Shown here: piece by piece, positions 50,560 through 59,962 of the stretch
How the letters are laid out: the number at the start of each line of letters is the position of its first letter
How positions within the stretch are numbered: position 1 is the first letter of the stretch
NCBI RefSeq assembly: GCF_000346465.2
Contig: NC_034013.1
Coordinates: 14,018,486 to 14,082,485, forward strand
Direction: 5' to 3'
Origin: Prunus persica
Taxonomy: Eukaryota; Streptophyta; Magnoliopsida; Rosales; Rosaceae
DNA length: 64,000 nucleotides
The notes under the pieces: model-generated
Told to the model about the DNA's origin: nothing
The model's database searches: none
Seen by the model: only the letters and a program-made list of their open reading frames with translations
Position numbers and translations under genes: made by a program

Positions 50560-52198
50560 TTTTTTAAGAAAAGCTTGAACGTTGACAAAGGGATAGTTAA
50601 GCCAAGATTGGGGTTCATCCAAAATTTCAACCATTGTCAATAGATACGGGGGTTTAAGTTAAGATCCTTCTAGCTCTGTAAAAGACAAAGCAGTATCTAC
50701 ACCATTTAAGTTAAAACCCTAATTCTTTGAGGAGGTGATTTGATCACCACCCTCCTTTGCTACTTTCACCATCAGAACACTTGCCCCAAGAGCTTGCTAC
50801 TGCTGCTTTGCCCCATGAATTAGTCGGTTTTGCACCTTCATCAGTTCCTTGTGCCTCACCAGATTGATTCCAACTAGAGGATTGACCCCTGCTTGCAGCA
50901 CTTGATTGCTTCCAGTCAGATGATTGACCTCCAACAGCAGCACTTGGTTGCTCTCCGGTACCGCCTCCAAATCCTGAACCTGTTCCTTTGTTCCAACCTG
51001 AACCCTGGTTGCCCCAGCCCCCAGCTTGTGCGTTTGAGCTCGGTCCCTTGTTCCAGCCGCCGTCTTGATCAGTGTTTCCTTTGAATTCTTTGGCTGCAGT
51101 CGATTGTTTCCACCTAGACGATTGGTCCCCATTAGAAGCATCTGATGATTTCCAATTGTTTCCCCAGCTTGTGCCCACTTCATTATGAGAACCTGTTCCC
51201 TTGTCCTGAGTGCCAGCAGTATATTTAGCCTCCACTGTCTGATTCCAACCTGATCCCGAACCACCAATTTCTTTAGTCACATCAGACTGGTTCCAACCGG
51301 AGCTCTGGTTACTCCATCCGCTAGAGTTCCTACCCTGCCAATCGTTCTTACTGCCATGGTTCCAACTTCCTCCGCCTTTGTCCCTTCTCCATCCCTCGCC
51401 AGCACCGTCTGCCCCTTTGCTCCAGCCTGATGAGTTATTATCAATAGATTCATTTCTATTGCTGCAACCACCACTTTGATACCTCCCACGGCCTCTTCCT
51501 CCATAGCCTCTACCACCAAACCCTCCTTTGTCTGATCTACCTCTACCACCAAAGCTCCCTCTGTCTCCACCTCTACCACCAAAACCCCATCTACGTCCAA
51601 AACCCCCTCTATCCTCCTCTCTATCACCACCTCTACCTACAAAACCCCGTCCACCTCTAAAACCTCCTCTGTCTGAATTTCCTCTACCTGAACCACCTCT
51701 CCAATTCCCACCACTTCGATTATTATTGAAATCCTCAGGTTGGTCTCCATTCACACCATCTATTGATTGACTGCCACCAAAAGAACTTGCCCTCTTCCAA
51801 CCATTATCTTGATTCCCCACTCTGCCAGACTCATGTCCTGCTGTTACATCAGCTTGTTTACCCCATGAAGACCATCCAGCTTGTTTACTCCAATAAGAAT
51901 CTCCTGCTGGTTTATTCCAAGCAGAACTGCCATCTTGTTTATTCCAAGTAGAACCTTCACCTTGTTTATTCCATGTAGGATCTCCATCTTGTTTAGTCCA
52001 AGTAGAACCTCCATCTGCTTTACCCCAGGAAGCTCTTTTATTGTCATCTACACCACTTGGTTTATTCCAACTGTCATTCTGATTCTCATTAATAAAAGCA
52101 GGTTTTGTCCAGCCACTTGCTTCATCTTTGTTTCCTAACTCCGATTGGGCCCAAACCCCATCTGCATTACCCCAGCTTCCTATCTGAACATGCGGACT
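50560..52198 (-). mobile_element. Captured KTF1/SPT5L-like tail inserted in ZF-e exon 4
   Basis: Same insertion as in ZF-d, at the same codon (after PMV) and with the same A6 edge (plus-strand Ts 50560-50565). The tail frame stays open through to SSKGGW and a TGA at 50744-50746. Confidence 0.65.
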
Positions 52199-53536
52199 CA
52201 CCATTGGCACATAAAGCGGAACATCATTCAATGATCTTGGTGCAGACCATGGTGCTGCTGTTGATGACGATGCACCTTGTAATGCTGGAGATCTGCCATT
52301 ACCATATCCAGATGGGGGTTCAGATTCTCTTGCTGCTGTGGGATCAGGGTGATTAAACCTGCAGTTTGTACCAAACATGCAGGAGGCATTTCGCATATAG
52401 AAGGAACAGTCTTTCTCCCCCTGTAACAAGTTAAAATAAATATTCAGGTAGCACACCAATAAAATAAGCAAAGATAAATCATAAATCTTAAACATCATGA
52501 ATAGATATTCATTCCTCAAAATTTTGCAGATCAAACCTAGAATTCATACCGGCCGAATTGGCAGGCCCAGAAAGTTACATTCTAGAATTGGAGCTACAGA
52601 AGGTTCCCCTCTTCCGGGATTTAAACTACAAGCTTTTTCATATTTACGTCCTCCTGACCTGGAATAATCCTGCAACAAGCTCAAGTTTTATACCCCATCA
52701 TCAAAACACAAAAAACTGAGATACTACTTAATACCAAATATATGAAGTAAAACAAAATCTAGACATGAGGAACAAACAAATTGCAGTAAAAACCATAACT
52801 TGAGATAGAAAGTTTCTGAGAAATCATAACGAAAATAACCTTGCATTCTGTCTGGCCTGGCTTCTCTGCTGCCAACCCTTCCCTTTCCTTCATCTTGTCT
52901 TTGGACACCTTCAATTAATATGATAAAAAGTCTCAATCTTCCAACCATAAACATACATATGCAAATGCTGAAGGAAAAAGAAGAGAGATATACCTGATTG
53001 TTTTTTCTGTTTTTCCTTGCTGTTTTTCCTTCTCCAGCTCCAGGCCTCACTGGGTAATGCTGGCTTCTGCTTCTTTCTTCATCAACAACCTTCTTCTCCA
53101 CCTCACCCCCATTCTCATTCTTATTTTCTCCTCCTCCTCCTTCCGTCTCTTCGTTTCCATTTTCGTTTTGTTTTGCAGTTTCGCGCCCACTACAAGTACT
53201 CCTGTCCGCCTCTTCTTCACCTTCCTTGTTGTCTTTCAAACAGGATTGAAGTATCTTGCCAATGATGGCAGGATCGAGTTTCCGAAACTCATGGAGGACG
53301 GCGGGGTCGATTTTCCGAAACTCATCAAGGAGGGCGGGGTCCTTGAGAATCTTATCAAGGAGGGCGGGGCCGAGTTTCCGAATCTCTTCAAGGATGGCAA
53401 GATCAAGATCAGACAGTTCCGGAGGGTTTTGGGGAACCCTGATGACTTCAGCTCTCAAATACTTATAAAATCTGTAAAGCACTGGGGCTGCCGCTGCTGC
53501 TGCTGGTAGTAGGAGACGTGCGGATGGCAACATCAC
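50744..53536 (-). CDS. ZF-e: CCCH finger fused to a WG/GW and RGG-rich KTF1-like tail, with anchor
   Basis: Four exons on the minus strand: 52994-53536, 52840-52908, 52550-52669 and 50744-52420, phase 0, giving 802 residues. Residues 3-22 are hydrophobic (LPSARLLLPAAAAAAPVLYR) and may anchor the protein. Several LLDKILKDPALLDEFRK repeats follow, then an acidic, Glu/Asn-rich stretch. Finger 1 is missing ([16 protein letters not shown] takes its place) and finger 2 is broken. Finger 3 (C249-H268) is intact. From residue 319 to the end runs the inserted tail: about 20 WG or GW dipeptides in SWGK, TWNK, SGWNQ contexts, flanking a central RGG/GGRGR region. In KTF1/SPT5L such a tail binds AGO4 in RNA-directed DNA methylation. 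That this protein binds Argonaute is inference. It is nearly identical to ZF-d over the tail, with the frame kept in both. Confidence 0.6.
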
Positions 53537-53850
53537 CGGTGCCTGCTTGTGCTGATCGTACTTTGAGAATTAATTATCAGTGATGGATGAAGTGAAGCTG
53601 GGTTTGTTTGCTGTCAACTTAGCATGGCAACTACCAACTACCAACTCACTCATCTGAATGTGATCACAGGAGTTTGAGGAGCTGCATGCAACTCAATCGG
53701 ATTTCAGTTTTGACTTGTGGTGGTGGAAATTGGGTCTACTACTGTTTTCAACGAGAAGCAGAAGCACTAGCGGAAGCGGAAGCTGGGATTTTTGGGTTGC
53801 TTTTCAGTTTCAAAGCTGCTTTTGGAAAAGTGGAGGCTCTCTCCCATGAT
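53537..53850 (-). promoter_or_regulatory. Upstream block of ZF-e
   Basis: Contains the shared AGTGATGGATGAAG, GAAGCTGGGTTTG, CTGTCAACTTAGCA and CTCACTCATCTGA phrases found ahead of the other members. Confidence 0.45.
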
Positions 53851-53940
53851 ACCCGTTTACAAAATTTCAACAGGAACAGAGCTTGTGCAAGAAACATAGG
53901 AATCCAACTTATTTCAAGGGAGAGTAGTCTGAATTTAGAG

Positions 53941-54248
53941 CCGTTTGATAACTATTTTTATTTTTATTTTTATTTTTTGTGCTAGAATATAGAGGAAAAA
54001 GAAGAAGAATTGGAAGTGAGAATGAAAATGAAGATGGGATTAAGAGGGAGAGTAGTAACACAAGTGAAAACAAAAACTAAAAACTGAAATCTATTTCAAA
54101 TTGTTTTCACTTTCAAGATTTTGTTTCCACTTTTGTTAGTCCTCTCTCTCATCCTCTCTCTCAATATCATCCTCACTCCCATTTTCCTCTATAATCTAGC
54201 ACAGAAAATGAAAACTAAAAACTAAAATTGAAATAGTTATCAAACGGG
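53941..54248. mobile_element. Short MITE, about 300 bp
   Basis: The left end CCGTTTGATAACTATTT is an inverted match to the right end AAATAGTTATCAAACGGG. The interior is largely self-complementary (GAGGAAAAAGAAG and GGGAGAGAGTAG-type purine tracts against CCTCTCTCTC tracts) and non-coding. It is a non-autonomous DNA transposon; superfamily not assigned. Confidence 0.75.
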
Positions 54249-54476
54249 CCCTTGAGAGGATATTACCAATTAAACTTGTATTCTCTGGTAAAATGACATC
54301 AATAAGAAATAATTTACACGTCCCGTTTCCATAGAGTTCTCACATCTAACAAGATTGCGGCATCTGGGTGGAAAAGTTTGATACATTTCTAAGATTAAAT
54401 TAACAGAACAAAAAGATTGCATGTGCTTGGTGATGGCGAATCCTGCGCAAAACTTATCACACAGGCTGCGGCTGAC

Positions 54477-55167
54477 TTGTAGCATCAGTATCACTTCCAG
54501 CCCCATTTGTTGTCGCCGAGTCACTGAAAGAATGTTGATGATCAGGACCAGATGTAGTTGAAGATGTTATATTTAACGGATGGTCAAATTTACAAGCTGG
54601 CCCAAATTTGCAAATGCCCATGGCGAATGTAATGTGTGCAAATGTTCTGATCCTGGATTTTGAAAAACAAATTTAGGATCATCAATGACATGCAATCATG
54701 AAGCATGCTATGTGATCAAACTGAGGTTCTTGTACAGATGAGGGGAGAGGTACAGCTGGTCAAGAATCTTTATGATTCAAGAGCAGCAAATATCCTTTCA
54801 ATAGCATTTTCATCTGTTTTTCCCATGTGTCACAAAGTGAAAAATCCTTTCTAAAATCATATTCCAAATTTATGAACTGATTACAAAAAGCACGGTCGAG
54901 AGAAGAGTGAACTTACTGGTCTCAAAGGGTGCATGAGGGGAATACTGCAGTCTGAGTTTTCGGATGGTGATACTTGCAGTTGGATTTAAACTTACAATCA
55001 CCCGTTCTTAAGAAATAACTGCAAACAGGTTGGCCAGGTCTTTCTGGGAATTCTTCAGCTTGCTGCTGCTGTAGGTATTGTTTATAGACGTTGGTCCCAG
55101 TCATTGAGTTGTTCACAAGATAAGGTTGACGTGCGGGCATGCTTCTTTCTTGTAGATATGCTGGAGC
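54477..55167 (-). pseudogene. Orphan last two CCCH exons
   Basis: These resemble the last two exons of ZF-g. The exon-5 copy (54917-55167) has an intact finger 4 but a deletion near its end brings a TGA at 54922 before the splice site. The exon-6 copy (about 54477-54655) has an extra G in CGCCATGGGCATTTGC that shifts the frame inside finger 5. They probably belonged to ZF-f before DNA was inserted between 55.2 and 56.05 kb. Confidence 0.7.
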
Positions 55168-56094
55168 CTAAACATGCAAAAGTAAAACAACAGGAAATGC
55201 CAATTAACAATAGGAATCCCAAAAACTAATAGGGATGCCAATTAACATGTTCTGAAGGCACAGATGTCAACAACTAAACAAATTACTAGTGCAGACAGCA
55301 ATTTGTTCAAAGTATTGTCAATTTTCACAAACTTATAGCATCCGTGCATCGGAATATTATTAGTTTTCTGAGCCAGAAATGAATGAAAAAGAACATGGCC
55401 AGAAAAAACAAAGTTAACATACAAATAGATCTTGCTTTCTTATACAAAATTTGTAACAAATTTATGGCCCTGGGAATATTGTGTGCAAATGTTATGGCCC
55501 TGGGATTTGAAACAAATTTAGTACAAAATTTGTGAGACCAATGGCATGAACAAGAACCTAATATGTTGGGGTGGCGGCAGTGGTGACGGTGGTGGTGGTG
55601 GCGGTGGCGGTGGCGGTGGCACTGGGAGATGGTTGTGGCGCTGGGGTGAAGGTGATAGTGGCATTGAGGGTGGTTGCGGTGGTGGCGATAGTGGTCGCAT
55701 TGGGGGCAGCTGTGGTGGTGATAGACATGACAAGATGGTGGTAATAAAGGCGGTGAAATTGTATCTTGACTATCAAAATCTTCGAGGGGGAGCAAAGATT
55801 TTTCATGGCCTAAAATTAGTCTAGAATCAATCGAAATCCACCACTTTTTGTATTTTCTTTCAAATCAATGAGTTTTTTAATACACCCAAACTTTTATGGA
55901 GTCTTTTAAAATCTAATACATCCAAATTTGGATGGAATTTTAAAAGTTTGGATTGAGTACACCCATAATTTTATAGACTTCTACCACCTGAACTTTTAAA
56001 CTTCTTTAAAATATTTTAAAATCTCATTTGAATACAATCCCCCGTTCTGGAGAAGTAAATGCAAACAGGTTGCCCAGGTCGTTCTGGGAGTTCT
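55168..56094. other. Foreign or rearranged DNA splitting ZF-f from its last exons
   Basis: Holds a scrap of exon 6 (about 55435-55505), a GGT/GGC-rich stretch (55563-55735) and AT-rich DNA of unknown origin (55800-56030). A truncated exon-5 stub follows, breaking off inside finger 4 right after the codons for TGDC, near 56035. No gene is seen. Confidence 0.5.
55563..55735 (+). repeat. GGT/GGC-rich trinucleotide repeat
   Basis: Impure repeats of GGTGGT and GGCGGT. Both strands give open glycine-rich or histidine/proline-rich frames, which are artefacts of composition. Confidence 0.8.
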
Positions 56095-58830
56095 TCAACT
56101 TGCTTCTGCTGTGGATGTTGTTCGTACGCGTTGGTTCCAGTGACTGAGTGGTTCATAACATATGGGTGGATGTGTAGGCATGCTTCTTTCTGGAAGATAT
56201 TCTAGAGCCTAAACATGGCAGAACCAAAAAAAACCGAAGGTAAAAGCATGTATGCGAAAATGCAAAAGAGAACAGTAGTAGTTCTATTACTAGTTGAATG
56301 CACGGGCGAGAGAGAGAGAGAGAGAGAGAGAGGTCATATTAGTTTCATGAGAAAAATGAATAAAAATAACATAGGACAAAAAGGTTAAGACAAAAAAGAT
56401 TTTATTTGAAATCTTATCCCTTAAAAAATGTTAATTGGTGTATCGAAGTTATGACAGTTACTCAAACTGAAGACTACAACATGAGAGTGAAGAAAAAAAA
56501 GTACCTGATAACCATTCCATTCCGTATTTTGGGAAGGAATCCCTTGAGATGGCGGAATCACCATTGGCACATAAAGCGGAGCATCATTCAATGATCTTGG
56601 TGCAGAGCATGGTGATGACAACGCACCTTGTAATGATGCGGGTCCACCATTACCATATCCAGATGGGGGGTCAGATTCTCTTGCAGCTGTAGGATCAGGG
56701 TGATTAAACCTGCAGTTTGTACCAAACATGCAGGAGGCATTTCGCATATAGAAGGAACAGTCTTTCTCCCCCTGTAACAAGTTGAAATAAATATTCAGGT
56801 TACAGACCAATAAAATAAGCAAAGATAAAGCCATAAATCTTAAACATCATGAAGAGATATTCATTCCTCAAAATTTTGCAGATCAAACCTAGAATTTATA
56901 CCGGCCGAATTGGGAGGCCCAGAAAGTTACATTCTAGAATTGGAGCTACAGAATGTTCCCCTCTTCTGGGATTGAAACTACAAGCCTTTTCATATTTACA
57001 TCCTCCTGACTTGGAATAATCCTGCAACAAGCTCAAGTGTCATAACATCATGAAACTGCTACTAGTCCACCATGTGCATTGCACAGATTTCAATATAAGG
57101 TACAATGGGAAAGAATTGTCATTGACATCTAAAAACATAATTGTAATCACTGTATAAAAAGGAATAGATGATTGTCATGAAACAGCAAACATTTGTCGTA
57201 AAAACACATCCAATAATAAATTAACTAACTAGTTATTATATGTTCTTCAAAACAGATGACTCACCTTCCCAAACAATATGAACAAATATGTTCAAGACCT
57301 AATGATTCTATACTTATAAAAAAGATAAAAAGGTGTTAGGTTATTTATTCAATTATGCATGCTAACCAACTTACTTTCAGATAACCAAACCCAGAAACCC
57401 CCTCATCAAAACACAAAAAAAACTGAGATACTACTTAATACCAAATATATGAAGTAAAACAAAATCTAGACATGAGGAACAAACAATTGCAGTAAAAACC
57501 ATAACTTCAGATAGAAAGTTTCTGAGAATCATAACGAAAATAACCTTGGATTCTGTCTGGCCTGGCTTCTCTGCTGCCAACCCTTCCCTTTCCTTCATCT
57601 TGTCCTTAGACACCTTCAATTAATATGATAAATTTCAAAACACCAACAAACAGAAAGTGAGCATTGACAACAGAAATATTTCCTGCAATCATATTAGGCC
57701 GAAACATCAACGTTTCAAACACCAAGGGAGACCCAAAGCCCCCATTTCTCTGGCACAAGCACAACAAATTTCACCACAAAGATGCATGTAAAGAAAAAAG
57801 CCAGTTTGACCAAAAGAAAAAAGAACAACAAAGCCAGTTTCAGGCTTTTAGCTTTGAATCACCGCAAAAATCTCTTCTACGGCAATATCATTTTAAGCAA
57901 ATATGAAGGTGGTGCGTCCCTTCATTTCGAGTCAATTCCGCTGATAAAAATCATCATCACAGCATAATATACTAACCGATAAATACATTATAGCAAATGC
58001 ACACATACATATTATACACTAACGACTAAACCAATAAACTATAGAAACACAGGCATGGCTTCTCAGCTGAAATAATGATAACTGAGGCCGGGCAAACATA
58101 AAAAGTCTCAATCTTTCACCACAAACATACATATGCAAATGATGATGAAGGAAAAAGAAGGGAGGTATACCTTATTGGTTTTCCTTCCACGAGGGTGATT
58201 AAACTTGCAATTGGAGCCAAACTTACAAGTCCCGGTCTTTAGATGAAAAGAACAATCTCCAGCTTCAGGCCTCACTGGGTAATGATGCCTTCTGCTTTTT
58301 TCCTCATTAACAACCCTCTTCTCCACCTCACCACCATTCTCATTCTTATTTTCTCCTCCTCCTCCACCGCTCTCTTCGCTCTGTGTCTCGTTTCCATTTT
58401 CATTTCCGTTTCCTTCTTCATTTTCGCGCCCACTACAATTCCTCTCGGCCTCTTCTTTACCTTCCACCTTTTCCTTCACACACAATTTATGAATCAGATC
58501 AATGATGGCAGGATCGAGTTTCCGAATCACATCAAGGGCAGCAGGGTCGAATTTCTGCTTCTCATCGAGGGCGGCAGGGTCGAATTTCCGAAACTCATCC
58601 AGGAATTTCCGAAACTCATCGAGGACGGCAGGGTCGAATTTCCGAATCTCTTCAAGGATGGCAGGATCGACATGGGACGGTTGGCGAGAAACGACGTCGT
58701 CGTTATCGGGATTTAGGGGAACCGCGATGTCTTCAGAGAGCTCTGTTACCCTTCCAGATCTCAGATACTTGTAAAGTACGTAAAGCACTGACACTGAGAC
58801 TGGAAATAGGAGGCGTGCGGCTGGCAACAT
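56095..58830 (-). CDS. ZF-f: CCCH zinc-finger gene, truncated by frameshift
   Basis: Exons on the minus strand: 58171-58830, 57545-57613, 56902-57021, 56505-56771 and 56095-56208, giving about 409 residues. Residues 2-21 are hydrophobic (LPAARLLFPVSVSVLYVLYK) before YLRSGR, a probable signal anchor. Repeats of the DPAVLDEFRKF type and an acidic Asn/Glu/Gly-rich stretch follow. Finger 1 ([20 protein letters not shown]) and finger 3 are intact. Finger 2 is broken at both ends: exon 2 ends TESK instead of TECK, and exon 3 reads GGCKYEKACSFNP without the final His. In exon 5 an extra C (CCACCCATATG) shifts the frame, which ends at a TGA before finger 4. It may be a pseudogene or a shortened two-finger protein. 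Confidence 0.5.
56307..56332. repeat. AG microsatellite in ZF-f intron
   Basis: Short GA/AG run between exons 4 and 5, equivalent to those in ZF-a, d and e. Confidence 0.85.
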
Positions 58831-59962
58831 CCTGATCGTGTTTTTGAGAATGAATCAATGGTGATGCATGAAACTGGGTTGCTGGTTTGCTACCCGGTAT
58901 ATTATGGTTGCACCCAGCAGTGCCAGTCATGCATCCTCACTCATCTATCTCACCACCAGTAGGGCATTGAGTTTTTGAGCTGCCTGCAACTCAATCAAAT
59001 TTGGGTTTGCTTTCTTGCTTCCCTTCCTTTACAGTTCTGGCTTGTGGAAATTGGGTCTGCGAGTGTTTTGATTGGTAAAGTCAAAGTCATCTGCTTTTTT
59101 CCTATGCGAAGCAGAAGCAGAAGCAGGTAATGTTTGCGTTGCTTTTCAGATGTAAAGATGCTTATGAAAAAGTGGAGATTCTCCCATGATAATGCCCTTG
59201 TTTGGTTTTTGCAATTTACATTGTTTATCCATGTATTAACTGTTCTTGTTTTTTGCTTTTCATGCTTAAAGGACATTTCAACTCTCCCAGTGACCAGTCC
59301 CACCAATAGGAGAAACACTTGAATGAACGGGCTTGATAACCTTTCCATTTCGCTTACCGTGATTGGGAGAATAACACCATTTCCACTTAGCATATTGTGG
59401 TTAGCTGGAATAGCAAAACAGTGATACCCCAATTTCACACAAGTTTTTCTGCACCAAACAGGAACAGAGCTTGTGGAAAATTCCCATCTTATTTCTAGGG
59501 AGTCTCAGTCTACTCCCTCTCTCTCTCTTCATTTGTTGCCATATCTTCCTCCGATGCCTTGACCCACATGTTTAGGAAAGTTCATACTTGGCAGGTTTTG
59601 TGAACATGGTTTTGTCTTTTTTATTGGTGAGATTATTTACACATTTAATCAATGTTAAATGCAAGACGATAGCCAATGCATAAAATAAAACGTCTCCACA
59701 AGTTTGATTCATTAACACGTAGCAAATTAAAGATACTTTTGGAATGATGACATCAAACGCAAATTTGAGAAATTGAGGGAATAATTCGCAATTAAACTTG
59801 TATTTTCTGGTAAAGTGACATAAATAAGAAACAATTTACACGTCCCGTTTCCATTAACACGATTGCAGCATGTGGATGGGGTGGGTGGAAAAGTTCGATA
59901 GCACTGTTTTATAAACTAAAACAAGAAAAAGATTGCATGTTGCGAATCCTGCGCAAAAATTA
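58831..59962. other. ZF-f upstream block, spacer and ZF-g 3' flank
   Basis: 58831-59180 has the upstream block shared by the array (GAAACTGGGTTGCTGG, CATCCTCACTCATCT). The middle is spacer without a gene. From about 59740 the common 3' flank appears in diverged form (TTTTCTGGTAAAGTGACATAAAT, CACGTCCCGTTTCCATTAA). Confidence 0.5.

Noticed and set aside
55546..55824. Glycine-rich protein frame (plus) and proline/histidine-rich frames (minus)
   Set aside because: Produced by the GGT/GGC repeat; no gene structure around it.
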